Positions 45,333 through 56,433 of a stretch of DNA of 64,000 nt are shown one piece after another; the first letter of the stretch is position 1, and every line of letters starts with the position of its first letter. This DNA comes from Wolbachia endosymbiont (group E) of Neria commutata (GTDB taxonomy: Bacteria > Pseudomonadota > Alphaproteobacteria > Rickettsiales > Anaplasmataceae). Position numbers and translations under genes: made by a program. Location: assembly GCF_964026735.1 (NCBI RefSeq), contig NZ_OZ034692.1, positions 620,001-684,000 on the forward strand, in the 5' to 3' direction. Under the pieces are notes generated by a model. That model saw nothing but the letters and a program-made list of their open reading frames with translations, was not told the origin of the DNA and searched no databases.

Positions 45333-47240
45333 TTACTTATTCTCTTCTTTGTTATCCACATCCTGATAATCAGAATCCACTACTTTTTCTTCCTCATTTG
45401 CTGTTGATGAGCCATCAGCTTGTTGTTGCTCTGATGCTTGATACATAGCTTCCCCAAGCTTCATAGAGACTTGAGAAAGATTAGTAACTTTCTGCTGGAT
45501 TGAATCAGCGTCATCAATATTATCAGACTTACTAGCATCTTTCAGCTCATTCATTGCATTTTCAATAGCAGATTTATCTTCAGGTGACACTTTATCACCA
45601 TATTCTGCCAGAGACTTTTCTGTAGAATGTACTAAACTATCCGCCTGGTTCTTCACTTCAATGAATTTTTTACGCTTTTCGTCTTCTTCCGCTTTCTCTT
45701 CAGCTTCCCTTATCATGCGATTTATTTCAGCATCAGATAAACCACCCGAAGATTGAATACGTATTTTTTGTTCTTTTCCAGTAGCTTTATCCTTCGCAGA
45801 AACGTGCGCTATTCCATTTGCATCTATATCAAATGTCACTTCAATTTGTGGTCTTCCGCGTGGAGCAGGAGGTATCCCTTCTAAACTAAATTGACCAAGT
45901 AATTTGTTGTCAACTGCTAGTTTTCTTTCACCCTGATGGACTTTTATTGTAACAGCTGTTTGATTATCTTCCGCAGTTGAAAATACCTGTGATTTTTTAG
46001 TAGGAATTGTAGTATTACGCTCAATAAGTGGAGTGAACACTCCTCCTAAAGTCTCAATACCAAGAGAAAGTGGAGTTACGTCAAGTAACAATACGTCTCT
46101 TACATCACCTTGAATGATTCCAGCCTGTATTACAGCTCCAATTGCCACAACTTCATCAGGATTTACCCCTCTATGTGGATCTTTACCAAAGAATTCTTTA
46201 ACTTTTTCTATTACTTTTGGCATACGTGTCATGCCACCAACTAACACCACCTCTCCTATTTTATCAGCAGATAAGCCTGCATCTTCAAGGGCTTTTTTAC
46301 AAGGAGCCATAGTTCTTTCAATTAAAGCATTTACTAAACTTTCAAGTTTTGCTCTAGTCAATTTCATATTTAAGTGTTTAGGACCACTTGCATCTGCTGT
46401 AATAAATGGCAGATTGATTTCTGTTCCCATGGTGCTTGATAATTCAATTTTCGCTTTTTCAGCAGCTTCTTTGACTCTCTGCATAGCCATTGGATCATTT
46501 TTTAAGTCAATCCCATTGCTTTTCTTAAATTCATCAAGCAAATGATTCACTACTGCATTGTCAAAATCTTCACCACCCAAGTGAGTGTCACCATTTGTAG
46601 CTTTTACTTCAAAAACTCCGTCACCTATTTCGAGAACTGAAACATCAAATGTACCACCACCCAAGTCATACACTACTATTGTGTGCCCATGTTTCTTATC
46701 AAGACCATAAGCAAGCGCTGCAGCAGTTGGTTCATTAACAATTCTTAGTACATTTAATCCGGCAATTTTTCCTGCATCTTTTGTAGCTTGACGCTGAGAA
46801 TCGTTGAAGTATGCAGGTACTGTTATTACAGCATCTTTTACTTCTTCTCCAAGATAAGCTTCTGCTGCTTCTTTCAGATTTTGCAATATAAATGCACCAA
46901 TTTGACTAGGAGAGTATTCTTTACTATCAGTTGTTTTAATCCATGCATCACCACTTTTTGCTCCAAACACCGTGTATGGTACCTGCAGATTTTTCATTTC
47001 AGGATCACTATATTGACGCCCTATTAATCTCTTGGTAGCAAAAAAGGTATTACTTGCATTAGTTGTTGCTTGTCTCTTTGCTGGAGCACCAATCAATCTC
47101 TCTCCAGATGAAGTAAATGCAACTATAGATGGAGTAGTTCGTGCTCCCTCTTTATTTTCTATTACTTTTGTATCTTTACCCTGCATTATTGCAACACAAG
47201 AATTTGTCGTTCCGAGATCTATACCTATTGCTCGTCCCAT
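45333..47240 (-). CDS. dnaK: Chaperone DnaK (Hsp70)
   Basis: 635 residues from ATG 47240 (GGGAG eight bases upstream); a GTG at 47249 is a less likely start. The nucleotide-binding domain opens [17 protein letters not shown], with [12 protein letters not shown] and [12 protein letters not shown]. The substrate domain includes [20 protein letters not shown], and the C-terminal lid ends in an acidic Asn/Lys tail (VDNKEENK). dnaJ and grpE are not adjacent. Confidence 0.97.
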   Translation of the reverse strand: MGRAIGIDLGTTNSCVAIMQGKDTKVIENKEGARTTPSIVAFTSSGERLIGAPAKRQATTNASNTFFATKRLIGRQYSDPEMKNLQVPYTVFGAKSGDAWIKTTDSKEYSPSQIGAFILQNLKEAAEAYLGEEVKDAVITVPAYFNDSQRQATKDAGKIAGLNVLRIVNEPTAAALAYGLDKKHGHTIVVYDLGGGTFDVSVLEIGDGVFEVKATNGDTHLGGEDFDNAVVNHLLDEFKKSNGIDLKNDPMAMQRVKEAAEKAKIELSSTMGTEINLPFITADASGPKHLNMKLTRAKLESLVNALIERTMAPCKKALEDAGLSADKIGEVVLVGGMTRMPKVIEKVKEFFGKDPHRGVNPDEVVAIGAVIQAGIIQGDVRDVLLLDVTPLSLGIETLGGVFTPLIERNTTIPTKKSQVFSTAEDNQTAVTIKVHQGERKLAVDNKLLGQFSLEGIPPAPRGRPQIEVTFDIDANGIAHVSAKDKATGKEQKIRIQSSGGLSDAEINRMIREAEEKAEEDEKRKKFIEVKNQADSLVHSTEKSLAEYGDKVSPEDKSAIENAMNELKDASKSDNIDDADSIQQKVTNLSQVSMKLGEAMYQASEQQQADGSSTANEEEKVVDSDYQDVDNKEENK

Positions 47241-47281
47241 AATAAACACTCCCTATTGTAAAATTAATCTGATATGAAAAT

Positions 47282-47310
47282 ATATAAGTATAGAACTGGT
47301 CAATTACAAG
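47282..47310 (-). promoter_or_regulatory. Candidate heat-shock (RpoH) promoter of dnaK
   Basis: On the minus strand CTTG (47307-47310), an 18-base spacer and CTTATAT (47282-47288) fit the alphaproteobacterial RpoH pattern CTTG-N17-CYTATNT apart from one extra spacer base. An overlapping TTGTAA/TATATA pair (17-base spacer) could serve the housekeeping factor. It lies 42 bases upstream of the start. Confidence 0.5.
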
Positions 47311-47422
47311 CCTCATATCAGAAATACTTAATTTCTATATTTTATTATTTTCAAAGTACTATACTAAGAAACCAAGTTGATGCAATTAATGAAGAAAAGT
47401 ATCCAAAGAAAAATCGCAATTC

Positions 47423-48385
<963 letters not shown>

Positions 48386-48937
48386 TTATTTTTTACCTTC
48401 CCAAGGTGATAGGCTATCAAATGTACGAAAATCTTGTGGTAAATCTATAGGATTATACACAACTTTTTTCGCCTCTATATCGTATCTAACCTCCTCATAG
48501 CCAGTAAGAGGAAAATCCTTGAGCATCGGATTACCTTTGAATCCGTAATCCGTGAGAATTCTACGTAGATCTGGGTGATCAGAAAATTCTATTCCATACA
48601 TATCAAACACTTCACGCTCAAACCACGAAGCTGCACTAAATATCTTCGCTACGCTTGGAGGCATATCACCCTCGTATAATTGAAGCTTTACATGAACTCT
48701 AATATTATGAACAACGCTGAGCAGATTATATATCAGCTCAAAACGTTTCTCTCTATCTGGATAATCAACGCTAAAAATATCGACCAATAGCTCAAACCTG
48801 CATTTTTCATCATCACGTAGAAAGAGTAAGTGCTTTTCAATGTCATTCAGAGTCGAATATATTATAATAGTGCCATCACCTTGCTGAGTACACTCACATT
48901 TGAATTTTTTCTGTATATATTTTGCAGTTTTATCCAT
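48386..48937 (-). CDS. nuoC: NADH-quinone oxidoreductase subunit C
   Basis: 183 residues of the 30-kDa subunit. The family signature is seen in [20 protein letters not shown] followed by [20 protein letters not shown] and [13 protein letters not shown]. Peripheral arm of complex I. The start overlaps the nuoB 3' end by 8 nt. nuoD does not follow; mdh does. Confidence 0.96.
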   Translation of the reverse strand: MDKTAKYIQKKFKCECTQQGDGTIIIYSTLNDIEKHLLFLRDDEKCRFELLVDIFSVDYPDREKRFELIYNLLSVVHNIRVHVKLQLYEGDMPPSVAKIFSAASWFEREVFDMYGIEFSDHPDLRRILTDYGFKGNPMLKDFPLTGYEEVRYDIEAKKVVYNPIDLPQDFRTFDSLSPWEGKK

Positions 48938-49445
48938 GCTTTATATTTTGAGTGCGTTTTATTTTATTTTGTAAACATAAGAGTCCATACAGCAAAGCCT
49001 CAGCGGTTGGTGGACATCCAGGAACATACACATCAACTGGTACAATCCTATCGCAACCTCGGACTACTGAATAAGAGTAATGGTAATACCCACCACCATT
49101 TGCACAGCTTCCCATAGAAATAACATATTTTGGATCTGCCATCTGGTCATAAACTTTACGAAGTGCCCCTGCCATCTTATTAGTTAATGTGCCAGCAACA
49201 ATCATCACATCTGATTGACGTGGGCTTGCACGAAACATTATGCCATATCTATCAAGATCATAGCGGCTGGATGCAGTATGCATCATCTCCACTGCGCAAC
49301 ACGCAAGACCAAATGTCATTGGCCACAAAGAACCAGATCTTGCCCAATTCATTACATAATCTGTTAAATCGCCAAATTTAGTGATAAGAAAGCCATCTTT
49401 TTTATAACGACCCCAGTCATCGTTAGATAAAATTTGATCTGTCAT
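48930..49445 (-). CDS. nuoB: NADH-quinone oxidoreductase subunit B
   Basis: 171 residues from ATG 49445 (GGGAG upstream), just after the nuoA stop; a longer form from 49484 would overlap nuoA by 35 nt. It carries the N2 cluster ligands: tandem Cys in LACCAVEMM, then GSCANGGG and VPGCPPTAE. This is the [4Fe-4S] centre that reduces quinone in complex I. Confidence 0.96.
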   Translation of the reverse strand: MTDQILSNDDWGRYKKDGFLITKFGDLTDYVMNWARSGSLWPMTFGLACCAVEMMHTASSRYDLDRYGIMFRASPRQSDVMIVAGTLTNKMAGALRKVYDQMADPKYVISMGSCANGGGYYHYSYSVVRGCDRIVPVDVYVPGCPPTAEALLYGLLCLQNKIKRTQNIKHG

Positions 49446-49449
49446 AAAT

Positions 49450-49803
49450 TTACTCCCATTCCAATGCGCCTTTACACCACTCATAGATAAAACCTATAGT
49501 GAGTATTGCAAGAAATACCATCATAGACCAAAACCCATTGTAGCTTATCTTAGATAAAGACACAGCCCAAGGAAAAAGAAAGGCAATTTCTAAGTCAAAT
49601 ATTATAAATAATATTGAAACTAAGTAAAATTTAATATCAAAATTTTTCCTTGCACTGGATAGTGGGTTAAAACCACATTCATATGTGGAAAGTTTTTCGC
49701 TATCTGGCTTACTCACCGCAAGAAACATAGGTAGCACACCTAAAGCAAGAGATATTACAATTGATACACAGATAAAAACTACTATGGTTAAATATTCACT
49801 CAT
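49450..49803 (-). CDS. nuoA: NADH-quinone oxidoreductase subunit A
   Basis: 117 residues, three membrane helices (about 5-27, 58-80, 87-108). It contains [20 protein letters not shown], the conserved loop with the Cys of the ubiquinone-site region. First gene of the nuoABC cluster. Confidence 0.95.
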   Translation of the reverse strand: MSEYLTIVVFICVSIVISLALGVLPMFLAVSKPDSEKLSTYECGFNPLSSARKNFDIKFYLVSILFIIFDLEIAFLFPWAVSLSKISYNGFWSMMVFLAILTIGFIYEWCKGALEWE

Positions 49804-49832
49804 TTAACAAAAATTCATATAGTAAAGTAATA

Positions 49833-50201
49833 TTATGAATTTACATGCTTTCCTAATTTTTTACCACCTAAAATATGCACATGAAAATGCGGCACAACTT
49901 GCTCTCCATTCTCACCGTAGTTAGTAACTAATCTATATCCTGTTTTTTCTAAATTATACTTATGTGCTATTTCTCTCACAGTTCTGAAAAAATTGACTAT
50001 CTCATTTTCTGAAGCTTTTAGAATGAAGTCATCATATGAGATATACTGACCCTTTGGTATAGCTAAGATGTGAACTGGGGCATCAGGATACTTATCATGA
50101 AATGCCAGCGCATCATCATCCTCATGAACCTTCTCACAAGGCAGCTCACCTCTTAATATTTGAGCAAAGATGTTGTTATTGTCATAACCTTTATTGCTCA
50201 T
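49833..50201 (-). CDS. HIT-family nucleotide-binding protein
   Basis: 122 residues with the histidine triad HFHVH at 105-109 and the N-terminal NIFAQILRGELPCEKV of the Hint branch. These hydrolyse AMP-linked substrates (phosphoramidates). It begins 2 bases after the stop of the unknown 103-residue gene. Confidence 0.93.
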   Translation of the reverse strand: MSNKGYDNNNIFAQILRGELPCEKVHEDDDALAFHDKYPDAPVHILAIPKGQYISYDDFILKASENEIVNFFRTVREIAHKYNLEKTGYRLVTNYGENGEQVVPHFHVHILGGKKLGKHVNS

Positions 50202-50203
50202 AT

Positions 50204-50515
50204 TTAAGAGCGACCTTTTCTTTCTACCTCATCTATATTTTGTGGTGATCCATCTGGTGTAAATAATGATGAGCTTACCTTTTTATCGCAAGCACCTTCA
50301 AGTTTTACAGTACCTTTGAGATCATTACAGGCCTTTATTGCTTCCGTTGTTACACCATGCGAAGTTTCTACTGCAACTGCTTGATTGACTTGTTGAGCAC
50401 AACCATTAGATCTTCCTCTTAACAAACATCCTATGTAGTAATACGACTTCAGCGGATTACTAACATTATTTTCCTGTTCATCAAATTCAGCTTGTTTTAT
50501 ATTATACTCAGTCAT
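50204..50515 (-). CDS. Hypothetical protein, 103 residues
   Basis: ATG 50515 has a perfect AAGGAGG six bases upstream, so translation is well supported. The sequence has four Cys (YYIGCLLRGRSNGCAQQVNQ, ACNDLKGTVKLEGACDKK), no signal peptide and no membrane helix. The Cys-x(9)-Cys pair resembles small metal- or disulfide-bound helices, but no family is recognised. It lies between the 378-residue unknown gene (15-base gap) and the HIT gene, all on one strand. Confidence 0.75.
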   Translation of the reverse strand: MTEYNIKQAEFDEQENNVSNPLKSYYYIGCLLRGRSNGCAQQVNQAVAVETSHGVTTEAIKACNDLKGTVKLEGACDKKVSSSLFTPDGSPQNIDEVERKGRS

Positions 50516-50530
50516 TATATTCCTCCTTAA

Positions 50531-51667
50531 TTATTGCCTTACCTTACCTGTAGCACAGGTTTCTTTTCTTTCATTAATAATGTCACTTCCCCATTGAAAA
50601 TCCCCTCTTGCTGACTTTTCACTATTATTCACAAGCGGCTCTGCAATCTTTGGTAAGCTTCCATCATCACAAAGCCGTCTTAAAGCTTCCGATAGCTCCT
50701 GTTTATCGCCAGATCTTAAAGTCTCTGTCTTGGATGGGTCTAGATCTTGCAGTGGCTTTTCATTGAGTCGTGTTACAGACTCTGCTGGCTTTTCAACGGG
50801 CTTTTCCTTACTAACACTTCCCCTATACAATGTTTCTCCAATAGCCCTTAGCAATTTTTTATCTGTATGGTATTTAAATTCACCACCAGAAATTTCGCCA
50901 AATTTTTTAAGACTAGAATCAACTTCTTGCTCAATCCTTGCAGTAGCAAGCTTTCTGATTTCTTTTTCGCTCTTTCCTTTGTTTTCAGGATCAGCTTTAA
51001 TATCATTAATTATTGCGTCAACATCAACTTCAATTGTAACTTCATTTCTTCCTTTATCTACAGTTACATTTGGCAAGCCTTTTTTTATTTTATCTAATTG
51101 CTCAGAGGTTAAACGAGACGCATCTCCAAGAACTCTCGATGCTTCAAAGATCATTTTTCCTTTTTTATAGTCCACTAACTTTACTTTCACAGCAAGATTT
51201 TTACTAGCTTGTGTGATGCCTTCTTGTACATCCTTTGCAAATTGGGTATATTCTTCAAGTGGCATACCAATAATATAACGTCCACCATTTTTTATATCAT
51301 GCCATACCCAACCCAAAGAAGGTTTAGACAAGTTTGAAGGCTTTACAAGATATGTCAAAGACTTGACAAGACTTATGCCAGATCTATCGAAAAAAGAATC
51401 GTCACCCTGATTGCTTACCAAATGTGTCAGACCGTTTGTGCAGTCACTTCCTCTTTCACTCCAAGACTTACTCCAACTTGACGGTCTCATAGGATATATT
51501 GCTGCATTAAGTGGCAAAGCAAGAGACCTGCCAACAAATTTCTCACCTCTTGTACCTATCTCAGCCCAGTTTGAAGGCTTTGCAGTATATATAATAAACT
51601 TGACAAAATTACTGCCTATCTTAGCCCAAACAGACTGTTTATCCGAACCACTTTCTACCATTCCCAT
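50531..51667 (-). CDS. Hypothetical protein with N-terminal KPSNW repeats
   Basis: 378 residues from the ATG at 51667, which has TTGGAGG seven bases upstream; a GTG at 51691 is less likely. The N-terminal 120 residues hold at least three related units (YTAKPSNWAEIG, YPMRPSSWSKSW, YLVKPSNLSKPS). A charged alpha/beta region follows (VTVDKGRNEVTIEVDVDAII), then a Pro/Glu linker (KEKPVEKPAESV) and a C-terminal segment ending CATGKVRQ. No membrane helix. Family not recognised; a structural or host-directed role is possible. Probably co-transcribed with the next two genes. Confidence 0.75.
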   Translation of the reverse strand: MGMVESGSDKQSVWAKIGSNFVKFIIYTAKPSNWAEIGTRGEKFVGRSLALPLNAAIYPMRPSSWSKSWSERGSDCTNGLTHLVSNQGDDSFFDRSGISLVKSLTYLVKPSNLSKPSLGWVWHDIKNGGRYIIGMPLEEYTQFAKDVQEGITQASKNLAVKVKLVDYKKGKMIFEASRVLGDASRLTSEQLDKIKKGLPNVTVDKGRNEVTIEVDVDAIINDIKADPENKGKSEKEIRKLATARIEQEVDSSLKKFGEISGGEFKYHTDKKLLRAIGETLYRGSVSKEKPVEKPAESVTRLNEKPLQDLDPSKTETLRSGDKQELSEALRRLCDDGSLPKIAEPLVNNSEKSARGDFQWGSDIINERKETCATGKVRQ

Positions 51668-51783
51668 GACATACCTCCAAGGTACTTCCACAATTAAACG
51701 CTACATCATGTCTAATTATAGACGAAAATATTTAAACTTATATATCTATTATAAGATGAAATTATAGAGATTTCAACTATTAT

Positions 51784-52728
51784 TTACAAATTGTCTAAAA
51801 CAATTGATATACTTGAGTTATTCTCAGTAAATAAATCAAGCATAATATTAGGTATCCTACCATCAATTATGTGAGCGATTCCAGCACATTCTTCTATCAT
51901 TCTAGTGTAAGCTGCAAGCCTTTCAATGAATTTTTCTCCTTTGATTTTGCCACAATCAATTGATGCATTTAAACTTTTAACAGATATTTTCTTGTCACCA
52001 ATTTTATTCATTTCTTCGTCTATATTGCTAAAGATTATCATTTTAGATGCAGAAACAGCAATTGCTATCTCACTTGCAGCGCTATCGGCATCGATATGAT
52101 ACGTTTCTCCATTTTTTCCATGACCAATTGGTGCAATAACTGGTATAAAGTCTGATTCCTCAATAAAAAACAATATATCAGGATTTATTTCAGTTGGTCT
52201 GCCAATGAATCCCATATCTAATATTTTTTCGATGTTATTTGATCTATTTTCCCTGAGTGTAGCGGTTATTTTTTCGGCTTTCATTAGATTACCATCTTTT
52301 CCACATAACCCAATGGCTGAGCCACCAGCAGAACTTATATGCTGAACAATTTTTTTGTTAACTGAGCCACATAGCACCATTTCAATGATTTTCATGGTCT
52401 CTTTGTCTGTAAGCCTGATATCATTTACAAACTTACTATCCATACCCAGTATTTCTAACACCGAATTAATTTCATATTCTCCGTCATGAACTATCACTGG
52501 GTTTATACCAAGCTGCTTTAATAAAACAACATTATGCACAAAAGCATTGAATAACGTTTCATCTGAGATTACTATGCCGCCACATTTGATGACAAAGGTC
52601 TCGCCTACAAAGTTAGGGATGCTCGATAGAGCTTCAAGTAATATTGCTGCTTTTTGCTTAAATGGTACCTCACTCTTTAAAAACTCACTACTCTTCATTT
52701 TTTTATCTTGTAAACTTGAAAAATTCAT
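51784..52728 (-). CDS. argB: Acetylglutamate kinase (amino-acid kinase family)
   Basis: 314 residues. Motifs: FVIKCGGIVISDE (phosphate Lys), VIVHDGEYEINSVL, SAGGSAIGLCGKDGNL and HIDADSAASEIAIAVSA. It matches ArgB, which phosphorylates N-acetylglutamate. Because Wolbachia lacks most arginine biosynthesis, its actual substrate may differ. The start has AAGG six bases upstream and overlaps engB by 26 nt. Confidence 0.88.
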   Translation of the reverse strand: MNFSSLQDKKMKSSEFLKSEVPFKQKAAILLEALSSIPNFVGETFVIKCGGIVISDETLFNAFVHNVVLLKQLGINPVIVHDGEYEINSVLEILGMDSKFVNDIRLTDKETMKIIEMVLCGSVNKKIVQHISSAGGSAIGLCGKDGNLMKAEKITATLRENRSNNIEKILDMGFIGRPTEINPDILFFIEESDFIPVIAPIGHGKNGETYHIDADSAASEIAIAVSASKMIIFSNIDEEMNKIGDKKISVKSLNASIDCGKIKGEKFIERLAAYTRMIEECAGIAHIIDGRIPNIMLDLFTENNSSISIVLDNL

Positions 52729-53296
52729 CTCTTACCTTGACTATTTTACATCTAACACGAGTGCTTATTTGATGAAACGACACACTTTCATTGTTAATCC
52801 ATTTTTGAGTATCTTCTATAATAGCGTCTAAGCTCTTTTGACTCACTTTATCTATTTTTGTTAGCACGATGTTAAAGTTGATGTTGTTATATGTTAACCA
52901 ATAAATGAAGTCTTTGTCTATTTCTTTTAATCCTACCTTGCTATCTATCAGTACAAACACTCTTCTTAAATTTCTTCTTTGAATTAGATAATACTCAACA
53001 AGTCTTAAATATTGTGCAATTTCCTCCTTACCTGCATAAGAATAACCATACCCTGGCAAATCAACAAGTCTAAACTTATCGTCATACATGGAGTAAAAAT
53101 TTATTTGCCTAGTGCATCCAGGTTTAGAGGAAACTCTGGCAGCTTTTTTGCTGTTTATTAGCAAATTAATCAAACTGGATTTTCCTACATTTGATCTTCC
53201 AGCGAACGCGATTTCTGGGACCATTTCATCTGGCAGTGATTTGATATCCGAAGCTCCAAATATAAAGTTGCAGCTTGATGTTATCTGTTTTGCCAT
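52703..53296 (-). CDS. engB: Ribosome biogenesis GTPase YsxC/EngB
   Basis: 197 residues. G1 GRSNVGKSSLIN (33-44), G3 DLPGYGYSYAG, G4 TKIDK. It assists 50S assembly. Complete, overlapping argB. Confidence 0.95.
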   Translation of the reverse strand: MAKQITSSCNFIFGASDIKSLPDEMVPEIAFAGRSNVGKSSLINLLINSKKAARVSSKPGCTRQINFYSMYDDKFRLVDLPGYGYSYAGKEEIAQYLRLVEYYLIQRRNLRRVFVLIDSKVGLKEIDKDFIYWLTYNNINFNIVLTKIDKVSQKSLDAIIEDTQKWINNESVSFHQISTRVRCKIVKVRDEFFKFTR

Positions 53297-53422
53297 TGTA
53301 TTTAAATAAAAGTATGCAAAGTAATAGATTAGTATAATGTTATTACTTGATATACGAAATTTTTTATTTCAGTATATATTACTTACTTAAAATGAACGGC
53401 TGAAATATTAAATCTGTGTTAT

Positions 53423-54508
53423 ATGGATATAGAGAATAATTTACAAGATTTAAAGAAAAAATTTAATGATATAGGGAGGAAGTTGGAAAGCCCTGCCAAC
53501 CTAAGTCAAAAAGAATTCATCAATCTGTCAAAAGAATACTCTGAATTAAGGCCAATAATCAAAATAATTGATGAATACAGCATTCTGAAAGAGGAAATTT
53601 CAGACTTAGAGGAAATAATAAAAGATGAAAATAGCGAACACGATATAAAAGAGTTAGCAAAAGAAGAATTCTTTGAGAAGCAAAAAGTATTATTACCAAA
53701 AGTCAAAGCAAAACTAAGATTATCGCTATTGCCCAAAGATGAGGACGACTCAAGAAATGCAATACTAGAAATCAGAGCAGGTACGGGAGGGGAAGAAGCA
53801 GCGTTATTTGCAGCAACTTTATACCGCATGTACCAAAAATATGCAGAAAGAAGAAATTGGAAGTTCGAGCCGATTAGTATATCTAATACTGGCATAGGAG
53901 GATATAAGGAAGCTTCTGCACTCATCAATGGAACAGAAGTTTTTGCAAGACTAAAATTTGAATCAGGAGTGCATAGAGTTCAGAGAGTCCCAGAAACTGA
54001 GTCCTCGGGAAGGTTACACACCTCTGCAGCGACCGTTGCAATATTACCTGAAGTAGAAGAGGTTGATTTTAAAATAGAAGAGAAAGATTTACGAATAGAT
54101 GTCTATAGATCTAGCGGTCCTGGTGGGCAGTCGGTAAATACAACTGACAGTGCGGTGAGGGTTACACACTTGCCAACAGGGATAGTTGTTATACAGCAAG
54201 ATGAAAAATCTCAACACAAAAACAAGGCTAAAGCACTAAAAGTCTTAAGAGCAAGGCTATATGAGATTGAAAGGCAAAAAAGGGAACTGGAAAGATCAAT
54301 AATCAGAAAAGGTCAAATTGGCTCTGGAGATCGCTCTGAGCGCATAAGAACGTATAATTACCCGCAATCAAGGCTCACGGATCACAGAATTAATTATACT
54401 TCGCATAGGTTAGAGCAGATTGTGAAAGAAGGCGAATTAGACGAGATTATCGAGGTATTAATTTCACGTCATGAAGCAGAAAGGTTGGCAGTGCACAACA
54501 ATTCATGA
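53423..54508 (+). CDS. prfA: Peptide chain release factor 1
   Basis: 361 residues. Codon-recognition motif PET ([14 protein letters not shown]) reads UAA/UAG, and the GGQ motif ([17 protein letters not shown]) triggers peptide release. Full length. RF1 would decode the amber codons discussed elsewhere in this window. Confidence 0.97.
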   Translation: MDIENNLQDLKKKFNDIGRKLESPANLSQKEFINLSKEYSELRPIIKIIDEYSILKEEISDLEEIIKDENSEHDIKELAKEEFFEKQKVLLPKVKAKLRLSLLPKDEDDSRNAILEIRAGTGGEEAALFAATLYRMYQKYAERRNWKFEPISISNTGIGGYKEASALINGTEVFARLKFESGVHRVQRVPETESSGRLHTSAATVAILPEVEEVDFKIEEKDLRIDVYRSSGPGGQSVNTTDSAVRVTHLPTGIVVIQQDEKSQHKNKAKALKVLRARLYEIERQKRELERSIIRKGQIGSGDRSERIRTYNYPQSRLTDHRINYTSHRLEQIVKEGELDEIIEVLISRHEAERLAVHNNS

Positions 54509-54566
54509 TAAGAAATATTTTTTTACCGATAACTCTAGTATAAATTATTAAGAAATTAATCAATCA

Positions 54567-54640
54567 GTATCCGTTCAGGGAAGCGGTAAAAAGCCACTAA
54601 CGGCAGAGCAAAAAGAGCATAATCGAAAATTGGCATAAAA
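54567..54640 (+). mobile_element. IS5 transposase fragment
   Basis: GKKPLTAEQKEHNRKLA encoded at 54585-54637 matches KKPLTEEQKEHNRKL in the IS5 element at 32936-33849. About 25 codons survive. A GGGAGTACTATA nearby (54666-54677) resembles an IS630 end but is too short to claim. Confidence 0.65.
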
Positions 54641-54741
54641 GCGTAGAGATATAGGATGCCAAATAGGGAGTACTATAATGCTTGCATTATTCTAATTTTT
54701 GTTAGATAATTAATATATTTAATTAATATATTGATATAACT

Positions 54742-56406
54742 ATGACCAATGAAGATCTCAGAAATAAATTTTACCAATTTTTAATTAAGCTACATGATTC
54801 CGGAGATCTTAATCTTTTAAGCCAAGTTGATAGCTTTAAAGAGTTGATAAGTAAATTTAGAAATGATTTTGAGTCATTGCAAAAAGTAATAGTCCATCCA
54901 TTGGGGTGTTCAGCTTACAATCCCAAAATTTTAGAGACTATACTAAACAATGGAGTGGATATTCATAGCAATCCAGGGAAGTTAGATTTGATAAGCGGTT
55001 GGTATAGCTGGCGTGGACAGTTTTTTGGATATAATGCTATATTCCGTGGAAAAAACGTGGGCTATAATATTGCTCAAACCCTTACTGTTTCGATTGCAAG
55101 AATAACGCTACAAAATCCTAATTTATTAGAAAAGCAAGAGTATGGGCGGAGCTGCAAAGAAAATCTACTACATAGTTTGGTGAATACAGTATTTGTTTAC
55201 TTAAGTCCAGATAGTTGCTTTAGTCGGGATGATGCAGATACAGAGTGGGAGAGTTGTAAAAAGCATCTTTCGCAATTGTTTACATTGATGGTATTCATTA
55301 ATCCAAAGTCATTGGAACAAAAGTATTCTGATCTAAAACGTGTCGAAACGACACCGATGGAGCTTTTTTCTCATTATCTTCTTTCATGCAAAAGAACATA
55401 CCAGTACGTACCGGGAATTTATAATGATCTTTTTAATCTTGAGGAGCTTTATAATAATTTTCAACAAGTTATTACACTTAGTAAAGACAATAGCAATATT
55501 TTAAGTCAAAAGATAAAGGAGCTGATTAATTATATAAACTCTATACAACCAAGTTCACAGATAGATTCTAGTAAACTAAATTCTATAATAAGTGAAATTA
55601 AAGATCAAATTAAAACCCAAGGGAATAGTCCAGCTGAAAAATGCATTGTTGATGTTGGCAATTTACTCATAGAAAATTTACCTACTACATTGCTAGATAG
55701 ATACATTAGTAATTTACGTTCTTCAGGTTATCAAACTGGTAATGTTTCTGAAGAAATGAATGAAAAATTAAGTTTTATATTAGACAAAGAAGTATTTAAG
55801 ACTATTGACTTACTAAATAAAAAATCAGCTCTTAATGATGTAATAAATCATATTGAAGATCCTTCAGTTCAAAGATTAATAGAGAAGTATGAAGAAGACT
55901 TTCTTAAATTTAAAGAATTCAAAGAATTTTTGGCTGATAATCCAGCTCCGCATGAGCCAATATCGCAGAAACGCTTGGATAGAGAAGGTAGATTAGAAAA
56001 TACCAGGTCACTTAAAGATCAGAGAAAAGTAAAAATTCAAGAGAACGAAAAAATATCAGAAGAAGCTTTGATGGATATTCAAGAAAAACTTAAAAGTGAA
56101 AAAGCACAAGAAAAAGCTCTACCTTGCATTAACACTTCACTTACAGGTGGCAAAAAAGTACCACTAAAAGAAAACAATCAAAACGGGTTCAAAATAATAA
56201 CAACGCTTGTAATCACTTGTGGAATTGTTTCAGCTAGTGTTATTACAGGAATTTACTTTGAATCTTTTACAGATGCAATTGCTGTAGCAGCTATTTTAAC
56301 TATAGCTGCTTGTTGTATTGGTTACTGTTGCAACTCTAAAGTTGACTCGCAACTTATTTCTCCACAAGCAAAAGGAAATGTGAGTAAGTTAGCTACTCAG
56401 CACTAA
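54742..56406 (+). CDS. Hypothetical protein with C-terminal membrane helices
   Basis: 554 residues. The N-terminal part has one ankyrin-like unit (NPKILETILNNGVDIHSNPG) and an aromatic region (LISGWYSWRGQFFGYNAIFR). The middle is helical and Lys-rich (LSQKIKELINYINSIQPSSQ), with a charged segment (PISQKRLDREGRLENTRSLK). Two hydrophobic segments (about 485-505 and 510-530) precede a polar tail. This repeat/coil/membrane-tail plan recalls the ankyrin genes here. No signal peptide and no clear RBS. Flanked by an IS5 relic. Function unknown. Confidence 0.75.
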   Translation: MTNEDLRNKFYQFLIKLHDSGDLNLLSQVDSFKELISKFRNDFESLQKVIVHPLGCSAYNPKILETILNNGVDIHSNPGKLDLISGWYSWRGQFFGYNAIFRGKNVGYNIAQTLTVSIARITLQNPNLLEKQEYGRSCKENLLHSLVNTVFVYLSPDSCFSRDDADTEWESCKKHLSQLFTLMVFINPKSLEQKYSDLKRVETTPMELFSHYLLSCKRTYQYVPGIYNDLFNLEELYNNFQQVITLSKDNSNILSQKIKELINYINSIQPSSQIDSSKLNSIISEIKDQIKTQGNSPAEKCIVDVGNLLIENLPTTLLDRYISNLRSSGYQTGNVSEEMNEKLSFILDKEVFKTIDLLNKKSALNDVINHIEDPSVQRLIEKYEEDFLKFKEFKEFLADNPAPHEPISQKRLDREGRLENTRSLKDQRKVKIQENEKISEEALMDIQEKLKSEKAQEKALPCINTSLTGGKKVPLKENNQNGFKIITTLVITCGIVSASVITGIYFESFTDAIAVAAILTIAACCIGYCCNSKVDSQLISPQAKGNVSKLATQH

Positions 56407-56433
56407 CATTAGTCATGGCCAATATGGATTAGC

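Noticed and set aside
45352..45360. Perfect DnaA box TTATCCACA
   Set aside because: Single box inside the dnaK coding end; no cluster or AT-rich unwinding region, so not an origin.
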